64,000 bases of DNA. Origin: Agreia sp. PsM10. GTDB taxonomy: Bacteria > Actinomycetota > Actinomycetes > Actinomycetales > Microbacteriaceae. The stretch lies in contig NZ_JARUXC010000001.1 in assembly GCF_030433855.1 (NCBI RefSeq), positions 372,001 to 436,000 on the forward strand, written 5' to 3'. Shown one piece after another: positions 53,572 to 61,519 of the stretch. Under the pieces are notes generated by a model. The model made no database searches. It saw nothing but the letters and a program-made list of their open reading frames with translations, and was not told where the DNA came from. Both the position numbers and the translations under genes were made by a program. Within the stretch, counting starts at the first letter, position 1, and each line of letters starts with the position of its first letter.

Positions 53572-54426
53572 TCACGCCGTGCGGTTGAGTGTGCGGCCCA
53601 TGATGGCCGAGATGAGCGCGTCGACCGGCTCGGCCGGTGCCGCGGGGTTGCGCAGCAGCGTGAGGTCGACCTCACCGAGCACGGGCAGGGCGAAGCGCGT
53701 GCCGACGACGACCAGGTCGTCGGGGATCAGCGAGCGGGGGAACACGGCGACGCCGAGGCCGGCCCGTACGGCCGCGAGCAGGCCGTTCACCTCCCGCGTA
53801 TTGCAGGTGATACGCCACCGCCGGCCCGCCCGCTCGAGCGCCTCGATCGCGCTGGTGCGGCTGACGGTCGTTCCCTGGTAGGTGATGAGGGGAACGGGAG
53901 CACCGAGTTCGACGATCGTCTTCTCCTGTCCCACCCAGACGAGCTGGTCCCGCCGCACGACGGTGCCGTCCGTGGTCTCCGGCTTCTGCTTGATGAAGAT
54001 GAGATCGAGCGACCCGGCGTGCAGCTTGCGGAAGAGCGGGGCCGACTGGTCGACGGTGAGCTCGAGGTTGATCTGCGGGTAGAGCTGGCGGAAATGCCTG
54101 AGGATGCGGGGGAGCTGGGTGATGGCGAGGTCGTCGGCGGCGCCGAACCGCAGCTTGCCCTTCATGGCCGAGCCGCTGAAGTAGTCGTCGGCCGCGCTGT
54201 GCGCCGCCAGGATCGTGCGCGCGAATCCCGCCATCGCATCCCCGTTGTCCGTCAGGGACACGTCACGGGTGTCGCGCGCCACGAGCAGTCGTCCGGATGC
54301 CTGTTCGAGCCGCCGGACGTGCTGGCTGACCGTGGGCTGGCTGATTCCCAGACGCTGGGCCGCCAGGGTGAAGCTCGATGTCTCGGCGACGGCGAGGAAG
54401 GTGCGGAGAAGGGTGGGGTCGAACAT
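53572..54426 (-). CDS. LysR family transcriptional regulator
   Basis: A 284-residue LysR regulator. The N-terminal winged helix-turn-helix (LLRTFLAVAETSSFTLAAQRLGISQPTVSQHVRRLE) is followed by a type 2 periplasmic-binding-like effector domain (KLRFGAADDLAITQLPRIL; GLGVAVFPRSLIPDDLV). It sits between two MFS genes: one downstream in the same operon, one divergent. LysR regulators bind the divergent gap and usually control both sides. The start at 54426 has GAGG in a ribosome-binding position; an ATG nine bases upstream has a TACCTT -10 at near-leaderless distance, so the start is uncertain by three codons. Confidence 0.9.
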   Translation of the reverse strand: MFDPTLLRTFLAVAETSSFTLAAQRLGISQPTVSQHVRRLEQASGRLLVARDTRDVSLTDNGDAMAGFARTILAAHSAADDYFSGSAMKGKLRFGAADDLAITQLPRILRHFRQLYPQINLELTVDQSAPLFRKLHAGSLDLIFIKQKPETTDGTVVRRDQLVWVGQEKTIVELGAPVPLITYQGTTVSRTSAIEALERAGRRWRITCNTREVNGLLAAVRAGLGVAVFPRSLIPDDLVVVGTRFALPVLGEVDLTLLRNPAAPAEPVDALISAIMGRTLNRTA

Positions 54427-54508
54427 ACGCCTCATTCGAAAAGGTAATGGGAGTTATAGGGTCAATTTACTCGGGGAATGATCGGGCGGGGCAATAGCGT
54501 TGAGGAAT

Positions 54509-54525
54509 CGGATGCCCGGCATCCG
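54509..54525. promoter_or_regulatory. Perfect 7-bp inverted repeat in the LysR-MFS divergent gap
   Basis: CGGATGC, CCG, GCATCCG in the 143-base gap between lysR and the plus-strand MFS gene. It could be part of a LysR binding site or a leader hairpin for the MFS gene. Confidence 0.35.
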
Positions 54526-54569
54526 CACCCATACGAAACCGCCTCCTTCATCTCGCACCTGGATTACTC

Positions 54570-55886
54570 GTGACACCGCCTCCCTCCGACCCGTTTCCCG
54601 TTACCGCTCCCATGCCCGTCCTGGCCTCCGCCCCACCGTGGAAGGACACGTTCTCGTCGCTGAGGGTGCCGAACTTCCGCCTCTTCACCTCCGCGAACAT
54701 CGTGGCCATGACCGCACTCTGGATCCAGAGGATCGCCCAGGACTGGCTCGTGCTCGAACTCTCCGGCAGCGTCGCCGCTGTCGGAATCACCGTCGCCCTG
54801 CAGTTCGCGCCGATGCTCTTCCTCGGCCTCTACGGCGGCGTCCTCGTCGACCGGTACTCCAAGCGGATGCTCCTGGCGATCACGCAGAGCGTGTCGCTCC
54901 TCGCGAGCGTCGCCCTTGCCGTGCTCGCGTTGACCGGGGTCGTCGAGGTGTGGCACATCATGCTCGTCGCCCTCATCGTCGGTCTCGCGACCGTGATCGA
55001 CAACCCCACCCGCCAGGTGTTCGTCAACGAACTCGTCGGTCCGAAGTACCTGCGCAACGCCATCAGCCTCAACTCGTCGGTGTTCCAGCTCGGAGCGCTC
55101 ATCGGGCCCGCGATCGGAGGCGTGCTCCTCGTGTCGGTCGGCGCCGGCTGGTCGTTCGCGATCAACGCCGTCGCCTGCCTGGGTGTGGTCATCACCGTGC
55201 TGATGCTGAACCCGAAGACCCTGTATCCCGCACCGGTCGCGCCCCGGGCCAAAGGCCAGCTCCGCGAGGGCCTCTCCTACGTCTTCGCCAAGCCCACCAT
55301 CCTCTGGACCGTGGTGATGGTGGCGTTCGTGGCGGTCTTCGCGCTGAACATGCCCGTACTCCTCGCGGCGTACGCGTCCGACGTCTTCGACACGGGCCCC
55401 GGTGGCTACGGTCTCTTCAACTCCCTCGTCGCGGTGGGTGCGCTCGCCGGAGCCGTCCTCTCGACGCGACGCACGAGCATCCGGCTTCGCGCCGTGGTGA
55501 TCACGGGTCTCGCGTGGGGAATCGTGCAGGCGATCGTGGCAGGCGCGCCCTCCGAGCTCGTCGTCGGCATCCTTCTCGTGCTCGTCGGGTTCTGCACGCT
55601 GCAGTTCCTCACCGGAGCGAACCAGCTGATCCAGCTCTCGAGCAACGTCTCGATCCGAGGCCGGGTGATGTCGGTGTACGTGCTCGTACTGCTGGGAGGA
55701 CAGGCGCTCGGTGGGCCGCTCATGGGATGGCTCGTCGAGAGCTACGGCCCACAGTTCGGCATGCTCGTGTCGGGCGTCGTTCCGGCCGTCGCCGCCCTCG
55801 TCGTCGGAATCGTGCTGGCCAGGAGCGGCAGGCTCACCGTGCGGCTGCGCCGTCGGCTGCCGATCGTGGCCATCGTGCAGCATTGA
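54570..55886 (+). CDS. MFS transporter
   Basis: A 438-residue major-facilitator protein with 12 predicted helices. A short Pro-rich N terminus leads into FRLFTSANIVAMTALWIQRIAQDWLVLEL, which is typical of the enterobactin-exporter/macrolide-efflux-like (DUF894-like) branch, with the loop LVDRYSKRMLLAITQ. It is divergent from lysR and likely under the same regulator. The GTG start lacks a good ribosome binding site; CTGGAT five bases upstream could be a -10, again suggesting a leaderless message. Confidence 0.87.
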   Translation: MTPPPSDPFPVTAPMPVLASAPPWKDTFSSLRVPNFRLFTSANIVAMTALWIQRIAQDWLVLELSGSVAAVGITVALQFAPMLFLGLYGGVLVDRYSKRMLLAITQSVSLLASVALAVLALTGVVEVWHIMLVALIVGLATVIDNPTRQVFVNELVGPKYLRNAISLNSSVFQLGALIGPAIGGVLLVSVGAGWSFAINAVACLGVVITVLMLNPKTLYPAPVAPRAKGQLREGLSYVFAKPTILWTVVMVAFVAVFALNMPVLLAAYASDVFDTGPGGYGLFNSLVAVGALAGAVLSTRRTSIRLRAVVITGLAWGIVQAIVAGAPSELVVGILLVLVGFCTLQFLTGANQLIQLSSNVSIRGRVMSVYVLVLLGGQALGGPLMGWLVESYGPQFGMLVSGVVPAVAALVVGIVLARSGRLTVRLRRRLPIVAIVQH

Positions 55887-56015
55887 GCAGCATCGAGCGG
55901 CGCGAATCGTTCTTCTGCTAGAATCTCAAGGTTGCCGTCTGACGGCCGCGGATAAAGAGAGCCCGCACATTCTGTGACGGGCACCGCGCAATGAGGAGAA
56001 AGGGGATCACCAACT

Positions 56016-56285
56016 ATGGCTCTTGAAGCTGATGTCAAGAAGGCGATCATCGAAGAATACGCAACCCACCCCGGTGACACCGGATCCCCCGAGGTCCAGG
56101 TCGCGATGCTCACGCGTCGCATCAAGGACCTCACGGAGCACCTCAAGGAGCACAAGCACGACCACCACTCGCGTCGTGGCCTCCTGCTCCTGGTCGGACA
56201 GCGTCGCCGACTGCTGGGTTACCTGGCCGATGTCGAGATCGAGCGCTACCGTGCTCTGATCGAGCGTCTCGGCCTGCGCAGGTAG
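56016..56285 (+). CDS. rpsO: 30S ribosomal protein S15
   Basis: An 89-residue S15, the primary 16S rRNA binder of the 30S platform. Signature: [17 protein letters not shown], then [32 protein letters not shown]. It has a strong ribosome binding site (GGAGAAAGGGG region) and is followed by a terminator. A -10-like TAGAAT lies at 55919-55924, about 95 bases upstream, giving a leader that could serve S15 autoregulation. pnp follows 2.9 kb later, separated by five unrelated genes, whereas in many bacteria rpsO and pnp are adjacent. Confidence 0.97.
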   Translation: MALEADVKKAIIEEYATHPGDTGSPEVQVAMLTRRIKDLTEHLKEHKHDHHSRRGLLLLVGQRRRLLGYLADVEIERYRALIERLGLRR

Positions 56286-56323
56286 TCAGTACCCGCGTCG
56301 ATAGTTAGCCGCATTTCTTGACG

Positions 56324-56357
56324 ATGGGCCGTTCTCCTTCACAGGAGAACGGCCCAT
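56324..56357 (+). terminator. Terminator after rpsO
   Basis: A 15-bp perfect stem (ATGGGCCGTTCTCCT paired with AGGAGAACGGCCCAT, loop TCAC), about 40 bases after the rpsO stop. It lacks a U-tract but is the strongest hairpin in the window; it could serve the convergent gene at 56383 on the other strand as well. Confidence 0.75.
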
Positions 56358-56382
56358 TCGCGTTGTGCGGCCGCGCTGAGGA

Positions 56383-56670
56383 TCAGACGCGGTCGTCGTC
56401 GCCGAGTTCGGCCGCGCTCTCCGCCTCGTAGTCCTCGTCGTCGAGGTCGTCGTTCGTCTCGTCGGGATCGTCGATCTGCAGGGTGTCGATGTCGTTCTCG
56501 ACACCGAATTCGGTGTCGGCGCCGTCGAGCAGTCCCTCGTCGAGGCTCTCCTCGTCGTCGACCGACGGGTCGCCCGGATTCGTGAACTCGGCGTCGCCGC
56601 GACCATCGAGTTCGCTCGACACCTCGAGCAGGTCTTCGTTGCTGTATTCGTCTCGCTCTTTGTCAGTCAT
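56383..56670 (-). CDS. Small acidic hypothetical protein
   Basis: A 95-residue, strongly acidic protein (long runs of Asp/Glu, very few basic residues after the first 25) with no hydrophobic core, probably disordered. It begins MTDKERDEYSNEDLLEV. I do not recognise a family; such proteins are common and uncharacterised in Microbacteriaceae. Its ATG sits six bases after TAGAGT. Lack of aromatic and cysteine residues and low complexity argue against an enzyme. Confidence 0.6.
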   Translation of the reverse strand: MTDKERDEYSNEDLLEVSSELDGRGDAEFTNPGDPSVDDEESLDEGLLDGADTEFGVENDIDTLQIDDPDETNDDLDDEDYEAESAAELGDDDRV

Positions 56671-56676
56671 ATCTCG

Positions 56677-56682
56677 ACTCTA
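56677..56682 (-). promoter_or_regulatory. -10 element for the acidic protein gene
   Basis: TAGAGT on the minus strand ends six bases before the ATG; leaderless spacing. Confidence 0.45.
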
Positions 56683-56720
56683 GAACAGCGGATGCACACG
56701 ATCCACCAAGACTCGTGCGG

Positions 56721-56726
56721 CAGGAT
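56721..56726 (+). promoter_or_regulatory. -10-like element for the VanZ gene
   Basis: CAGGAT ends six bases before the ATG at 56733; it keeps A2 and T6 but not T1, so it is a weak match. Confidence 0.3.
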
Positions 56727-56732
56727 CGACAC

Positions 56733-57200
56733 ATGTTCCGACGTCACCCCGTGCTCTCCGTGCTCACGGTGCTCTACCTCGCGGGGGTCGCCTGGGTGAC
56801 GCTGGGGCCGGAGCCCTACGACTCGGACACGAGCGGGGTGCTGTGGCGTTTCCTCCATTTCTTCGCCCGGTACGAGGCCACCGACTGGATCACGTTCGAT
56901 CGGGTGGAGTTCACGGCCAACATCGCCATGTTCGTCCCCCTGGGAATCTTCTTCGTGCTGCTGTTCGGTCGGCGGAACTGGTGGCTCGCCATCCTTCTGT
57001 GCGGTGCGCTGTCGTGCGCGATCGAGGTCTCGCAGGGCGCGCTGCTTCCCACCCGAGTCTCCGACCTGGCCGACGTGATCGCGAACACCTCCGGCGGCGC
57101 GATCGGCGCCGTCCTGGGCGTCGTGTTGATGTCGATCTCCCTGGCCCGTCGCAGCCGACGCGGTCGTGTTCGCGCGAACGCCGCGCACGCGCTTGGATAG
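56733..57200 (+). CDS. VanZ family membrane protein
   Basis: A 155-residue protein with about four transmembrane helices and the VanZ pattern: VTLGPEPYD after helix 1, FTANIAMFVPLGIFFVLLF in helix 2, ILLCGALSCAIEVSQGALLPTRVSDLADVIANTSGG linking helices 3 and 4, with the typical SxxIE(x)Q and RxxDxxDxxxNxxG-like residues. VanZ proteins are associated with glycopeptide tolerance in enterococci; most members, including this one, have unknown roles. The start at 56733 was preferred to one 18 bases upstream. Confidence 0.85.
   Translation: MFRRHPVLSVLTVLYLAGVAWVTLGPEPYDSDTSGVLWRFLHFFARYEATDWITFDRVEFTANIAMFVPLGIFFVLLFGRRNWWLAILLCGALSCAIEVSQGALLPTRVSDLADVIANTSGGAIGAVLGVVLMSISLARRSRRGRVRANAAHALG
57193..57198 (+). 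promoter_or_regulatory. -10 element for the first HIRAN-like paralogue
   Basis: TTGGAT ends six bases before the ATG at 57205 and overlaps the VanZ stop. The same hexamer precedes the third paralogue at the same distance. Confidence 0.5.
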
Positions 57201-57204
57201 GGTC

Positions 57205-57636
57205 ATGAGATTCTTTTCGTTCGGTCGACTCAACGATCCGCACCTCGCGAAGACCGATCAGGGCACGGGCTCGCTCGACGACTACCTCTACGACCTCGTG
57301 CCTCGCAGCAAGCGCGTGCGCATCCAGCTCGCCGACAGCGACCCCTGCCAGGACGCGCTGCGCACCGTGATCGAGCAGGGCGTGACAGAGACCGAGGCGT
57401 TCATCACGCGCCGGAGCGCGGCCGACGAACGAACGGATGCGCCGACGCCGGTGCGCCTGTTCGTGAACCAGCGGCCGACCCCGGTCGTCGGATTCGTGCC
57501 CCGCGGCCTCGAGGCGCCGGTCGAGGCCGCCCTCGGGCGCCTGGCGGACTCGGGAAAGTCGACGCGCATGGAGGCGACGATCCGGGAGACCAAGAACGGG
57601 CTCAGGGTCGACCTCGCCATCGGCCTCACCCGCTGA
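57205..57636 (+). CDS. Hypothetical protein, HIRAN-like paralogue 1
   Basis: A 143-residue soluble protein. It shares with the next two genes an N-terminal GTGSLDDYLYDLVPR segment (paralogue 2 has GTGSLADYTYNLFPR) and a C-terminal GFVPRGLEAPVEAALGRL (from residue 96). The spacing of a small-residue strand, a Gly-aromatic-Val-Pro-Arg turn and a following amphipathic helix resembles HIRAN domains, which bind single-stranded or modified DNA ends and are found in helicases and as stand-alone proteins. That link is by eye and unproven. It starts five bases after VanZ stops. Confidence 0.6.
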   Translation: MRFFSFGRLNDPHLAKTDQGTGSLDDYLYDLVPRSKRVRIQLADSDPCQDALRTVIEQGVTETEAFITRRSAADERTDAPTPVRLFVNQRPTPVVGFVPRGLEAPVEAALGRLADSGKSTRMEATIRETKNGLRVDLAIGLTR

Positions 57637-57694
57637 AGCCCGACTCCTCAGAGCCTGCTCGATCGCGCATCTTCCCTCCTGCGCCGCGGAGGGG

Positions 57695-57700
57695 TTGAAT
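57695..57700 (+). promoter_or_regulatory. -10 element for the second HIRAN-like paralogue
   Basis: TTGAAT ends six bases before the ATG at 57707; leaderless spacing. Confidence 0.45.
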
Positions 57701-57706
57701 GGCGAT

Positions 57707-58132
57707 ATGGTCATCGGCGATCCTCGGAGCTCGGGCGCTCCCGACAGGCACGACGCCGGTACGGGCTCGTTGGCCGATTACACCTACAACCTCTTTCCCC
57801 GGTTCACGAGCGTGGTGCTGAGGGTGGCCGGCAGCACTCCGTTCCAGTCCGAGCTGCGCGAGCTGCACGAATCGCCGTCGCCGCCGCATGAGGCCTTCGT
57901 CGAGCGGAGGCCCCCGGCCGAGGATCGCGTCGATGCACCGATGCCCGTGCGCCTCTGGATCGGATCCGAGCTGAGCGGGATGGTGGGGTACGTTCCTCGG
58001 GGCCTCGAAGCGCCCGTCGACGCGTGCCTGGGCCGACTCTCCGACAGAGGCAAGGGGCCGCGCATCCCGTGCACGATCGTCTCGACCCGACACGGACTGA
58101 GGGTCGAACTCGGCATGGGGCGGGCGTACTGA
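57707..58132 (+). CDS. Hypothetical protein, HIRAN-like paralogue 2
   Basis: A 141-residue soluble protein clearly homologous to the preceding gene: AGTGSLADYTYNLFPRF, a middle VDAPMPVRLWIG that matches TDAPTPVRLFVN, GYVPRGLEAPVDACLGRL (from residue 94) and an end GLRVELGMG matching GLRVDLAIG. The pair diverged substantially, so the duplication is not recent. No catalytic motif is seen. Each paralogue seems to have its own leaderless promoter, suggesting independent expression. Confidence 0.6.
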   Translation: MVIGDPRSSGAPDRHDAGTGSLADYTYNLFPRFTSVVLRVAGSTPFQSELRELHESPSPPHEAFVERRPPAEDRVDAPMPVRLWIGSELSGMVGYVPRGLEAPVDACLGRLSDRGKGPRIPCTIVSTRHGLRVELGMGRAY

Positions 58133-58160
58133 CGCGTCGGTCCCTCCGACACGGACGTGC

Positions 58161-58166
58161 TTGGAT
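58161..58166 (+). promoter_or_regulatory. -10 element for the third HIRAN-like paralogue
   Basis: TTGGAT ends six bases before the ATG at 58173; leaderless spacing. Confidence 0.5.
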
Positions 58167-58172
58167 TGACGG

Positions 58173-58811
58173 ATGCATCCCCGTCCTCGCAAGCTCCCTC
58201 TGTTCTCCTGGGAGCCCTTCCTCCTGGGCGTCGTGATCCTCGCGGCCCTCACCGCGTCGCTCACGGTGAGGCTCGTCGTGATCGGAACGATCGTGGGAGT
58301 GCTCGCCGCGCTCGTGGCCCTGCCCGTGATCGTGCAGCTCGTCAGGCTCGGGCTCAGGTCCGGGGGAGACCGCAACTCGTCGTCGAGACTCGTGAACCTC
58401 GACGGATTCGTCCTGCGCGCTGTCGCCACAGACGGAACCCTCATGCTCGACGAGACGAACAGGCGCCAGGACTCGATCGACCTCGCCCTCGGATGGACCG
58501 AGCGCTCCTTCACCGTCGTGCTCTGGCCCTCGGCCACCCGGTGGCTCGGTCGCGAACTGCGCACCGAGGCGTACTTCATCGGGGGTCCGCGACCCGCCCG
58601 GGCGGGATTCCTGCCCCGCGGAACCGATGCATCCATCGGCGAGGCCCTCGAGCGCCTTCGTGATTCGGGCGTGCTCGTCACCGTGGACGCTCGCGTCTTC
58701 GGCGACGGCAAGCTGCCCGATCCCACGCGGCCGTTCACCCGTCTCGCCCGGCCACTCACCGTCGAGGTCGGCCGGCCCGTCGACGACGCACTGGCAGACA
58801 TCCGGCCCTGA
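58173..58811 (+). CDS. Hypothetical membrane protein with HIRAN-like C-terminal domain, paralogue 3
   Basis: A 212-residue protein. Two predicted transmembrane helices occupy residues about 12-35 and 37-58 ([20 protein letters not shown], then [17 protein letters not shown]). The cytosolic part carries the shared motif [18 protein letters not shown] from residue 145, followed by a strand with VTVDARV and an RPFTRLARP tail absent from the other two. It looks like a membrane-tethered version of the same domain. Function unknown. It is followed by a 338-base leader of pnp. Confidence 0.6.
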   Translation: MHPRPRKLPLFSWEPFLLGVVILAALTASLTVRLVVIGTIVGVLAALVALPVIVQLVRLGLRSGGDRNSSSRLVNLDGFVLRAVATDGTLMLDETNRRQDSIDLALGWTERSFTVVLWPSATRWLGRELRTEAYFIGGPRPARAGFLPRGTDASIGEALERLRDSGVLVTVDARVFGDGKLPDPTRPFTRLARPLTVEVGRPVDDALADIRP

Positions 58812-59149
58812 TCAGCCCCCGCCTGCTAGGATCGGCTTGTTGCTCCTCTGTGAGCAGCGCGAATAAATCAATACACGAGCACCAATGCGGAGCAGGCCGG
58901 CAGGACGCTGGTCACCGGTGGTGGGTTTCGGAACGCGACGCGGTCCGAGGTTTTCTACTGTTGGCCAGACATGCGCCCCTACTCTCAGGGTTCCAATGCG
59001 CGTACGTGCACGGGTCTCGCAATCGGCGAGCACCCCCATGTCGCTCTGTCACCCCACTCCGCTGTACGCATCGCGAGAGCCCACACGGGGCCGCGAATCC
59101 CCTGGGCCTGCATGGCAGGGGGAGACAAAACAAAAGGAGAAACCCCCAT
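58812..59149 (+). other. Intergenic leader upstream of pnp (338 bases)
   Basis: No convincing gene on either strand. It begins with a -10-like TAGGAT at about 58830 and a small hairpin (TGCTC...GAGCA). A longer interrupted stem (TTTCGGAAC ... GGTCCGAGG with a GCGACGC loop) occurs around 58926-58951. A purine-rich ribosome binding site (AAGGAGA) precedes the pnp ATG. Such long leaders of pnp in other bacteria are sites of PNPase autoregulation; here that is untested. Confidence 0.5.
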
Positions 59150-61423
59150 ATGGAGGGTCCAGAAATCAAGTTCGCCGAAGCCGTTCTCGACAACGGCAAG
59201 TTCGGCACCCGCACGGTCCGCTTCGAAGCGGGCCGTCTGGCTCAGCAGGCACAGGGCGCAGTCGCGGCCTACCTCGACGAGGAAACCATGCTGCTGAGTG
59301 CCACCAGCATCGGAAAGCACCCGAAGGACAACTTCGACTTCTTCCCGCTCACCATCGACGTCGAAGAGCGCAGCTACGCCGCCGGAAAGATCCCCGGATC
59401 GTTCTTCCGCCGCGAGGGCCGCCCCTCGACCGAGGCCATCCTGGTCTGCCGTCTCATCGACCGCCCCCTGCGCCCGTCGTTCGTCAACGGCCTCCGCAAC
59501 GAGGTCCAGGTCGTCATCACGGTGCTGAGCATCGCGCCCGACGAGTTCTACGACACCCTGGCGATCAACGCGGCCTCCGCGTCGAGCCAGATCTCGGGCA
59601 TCCCGTTCTCGGGTCCCATCGCCGGCGTGCGCCTCGCGCTCATCGGTGACCAGTGGGTCGCCTTCCCCAAGTACTCGCAGCTCGAGGAGGCCGTCTTCGA
59701 CCTCGTCGTCGCCGGCCGTGTCGTCACCGACGCTCAGGGCAACGAAGACGTCGCGATCATGATGGTCGAAGCCGAGGCCACCGAGAACAGCTGGAACCTG
59801 ATCCAGGCCGGCGCCACGAAGCCGAACGAGGAGATCGTCGCCCAGGGCCTCGAGGCCGCCAAGCCGTTCCTCAAGCAGCTCGTCGCCGCCCAGGCCTCGC
59901 TCGCCGCGCAGGTCAACAAGGCCGTTCGCGACTACCCCGTCTTCCCCGCCTACAGCCAGGCCGGATACGACGCCGTCGCGGAGCTCGCCTACGACGAGCT
60001 CGTCTCGATCTACCAGATCGCCGACAAGACCGAGCGCCAGGACGCCGACGACGCTCTGAAGGAGCGCGTCAAGCTGGCGATCAACGACAAGGTGACCGCG
60101 GGCGAGCTGTCCGGCGACATCCCGCCGATGGTCTCCGCCGCCTACAAGTCGGTCACGAAGACGGTCGTCCGCGGCCGTATCCTCACCGAGGGCATCCGCA
60201 TCGACGGTCGCGGCCTGGCCGACATCCGTCCGCTCGACGCCGAGGTGCAGGTCATCCCGCGCGTGCACGGATCCGCCATCTTCCAGCGCGGTGAGACCCA
60301 GATCCTGGGCGTCACCACGCTGAACATGCTCAAGATGGAGCAGCAGATCGACTCGCTGAGCCCGATCAAGAAGAAGCGCTACCTGCACCACTACAACTTC
60401 CCGCCATACTCCACCGGAGAGACGGGTCGTGTCGGTTCGCCGAAGCGTCGTGAGATCGGGCACGGCTTCCTCGCCGAGCGCGCGATCGCGCCGGTTCTGC
60501 CGAGCCGCGACGAGTTCCCTTACGCGATCCGCCAGGTGTCCGAGGCTCTCGGATCCAACGGATCCACGTCGATGGGCTCCGTCTGCGCCTCCACCCTGTC
60601 GCTGCTGAACGCCGGTGTGCCGCTGCGCGCACCCGTGGCCGGAATCGCCATGGGCCTCGTCTCCGACACCATCGACGGAGAGACCCGTTACGCGGCGCTC
60701 ACCGACATCCTCGGTGCAGAAGACGCGCTCGGCGACATGGACTTCAAGGTCGCCGGAACGAGCGAGTTCATCACCGCGATCCAGCTCGACACGAAGCTCG
60801 ACGGTCTGCCCACGAGCGTGCTCGACGGCGCCCTGAAGCAGGCGAAGGCCGCGCGTACCGCGATTCTGAACGTCATCAACTCCGCGATCGACGCGCCCGA
60901 CGAGATGGCACCGACCGCGCCCCGCGTGATCAGCGTCCAGATCCCCGTCGACAAGATCGGCGAGCTGATCGGCCCGAAGGGCAAGACGATCAACGCGATT
61001 CAAGACGAGACCGGCGCCGACATCTCGATCGAGGAAGACGGCACCGTGTACATCGGCGCCGTCGATGGTCCCTCCGCCGAGGCTGCGCGTGCGCAGGTCA
61101 ATGCGATCGCCAACCCGACCAACCCCGAGGTGGGCGAGCAGTTCCTCGGAACCGTCGTGAAGATCGCGACGTTCGGTGCATTCGTCTCGCTGCTCCCCGG
61201 CAAGGACGGCCTGCTGCACATCAGCGAGGTCCGCAAGCTCGCCGGTGGCAAGCGCGTCGAGAACGTCGAAGACGTGCTCGGCGTCGGCCAGAAGATCCTG
61301 GTCGAGATCACCAAGATCGACGACCGCGGAAAGCTGTCGCTCGCTCCCGTGGTCGCCGACGACGCAGACACCGAGGGCTCCGCTGCCGCCAGCGAGGGCC
61401 CCGAGGCTCCGGCCGAAGGCTAG
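59150..61423 (+). CDS. pnp: Polyribonucleotide nucleotidyltransferase (PNPase)
   Basis: A 757-residue 3'-to-5' phosphorolytic exoribonuclease that also makes heteropolymeric tails. Two RNase PH-like domains surround an all-helical linker: the first has [20 protein letters not shown], the second [38 protein letters not shown] and [21 protein letters not shown]. The KH domain carries IGPKGK (from 607) and the S1 domain starts near residue 660 ([28 protein letters not shown]). A Glu/Ala-rich tail ends the protein. ATG with AAGGAGA nine bases upstream. It forms part of RNA turnover with S15 as its neighbour group. Confidence 0.97.
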   Translation: MEGPEIKFAEAVLDNGKFGTRTVRFEAGRLAQQAQGAVAAYLDEETMLLSATSIGKHPKDNFDFFPLTIDVEERSYAAGKIPGSFFRREGRPSTEAILVCRLIDRPLRPSFVNGLRNEVQVVITVLSIAPDEFYDTLAINAASASSQISGIPFSGPIAGVRLALIGDQWVAFPKYSQLEEAVFDLVVAGRVVTDAQGNEDVAIMMVEAEATENSWNLIQAGATKPNEEIVAQGLEAAKPFLKQLVAAQASLAAQVNKAVRDYPVFPAYSQAGYDAVAELAYDELVSIYQIADKTERQDADDALKERVKLAINDKVTAGELSGDIPPMVSAAYKSVTKTVVRGRILTEGIRIDGRGLADIRPLDAEVQVIPRVHGSAIFQRGETQILGVTTLNMLKMEQQIDSLSPIKKKRYLHHYNFPPYSTGETGRVGSPKRREIGHGFLAERAIAPVLPSRDEFPYAIRQVSEALGSNGSTSMGSVCASTLSLLNAGVPLRAPVAGIAMGLVSDTIDGETRYAALTDILGAEDALGDMDFKVAGTSEFITAIQLDTKLDGLPTSVLDGALKQAKAARTAILNVINSAIDAPDEMAPTAPRVISVQIPVDKIGELIGPKGKTINAIQDETGADISIEEDGTVYIGAVDGPSAEAARAQVNAIANPTNPEVGEQFLGTVVKIATFGAFVSLLPGKDGLLHISEVRKLAGGKRVENVEDVLGVGQKILVEITKIDDRGKLSLAPVVADDADTEGSAAASEGPEAPAEG

Positions 61424-61433
61424 TCACCCGTCA

Positions 61434-61471
61434 ACGAATGCCCGTCCCACTCCGGTGGGGCGGGCATTCGT
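61434..61471 (+). terminator. Terminator after pnp
   Basis: A 16-bp stem with one G-T wobble: ACGAATGCCCGTCCCA (61434-61449), loop CTCCGG, TGGGGCGGGCATTCGT (61456-61471). It lies 10 bases after the pnp stop; no U-tract, as usual for GC-rich actinobacteria. Confidence 0.75.
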
Positions 61472-61507
61472 CGTTCGTGCATTCGTCCTTCCGGGCTGCG
61501 GCCCAAC

Positions 61508-61513
61508 TACACT
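61508..61513 (+). promoter_or_regulatory. -10 element for the aldo/keto reductase gene at 61520
   Basis: TACACT ends six bases before the ATG at 61520; leaderless spacing. Confidence 0.5.
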
Positions 61514-61519
61514 GCCTTC

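Noticed and set aside
57168-57179. 12-bp palindrome GTTCGCGCGAAC before the first HIRAN-like gene
   Set aside because: It lies within the VanZ coding region, and GC-rich self-complementary 12-mers are expected by chance here; no matching regulator.
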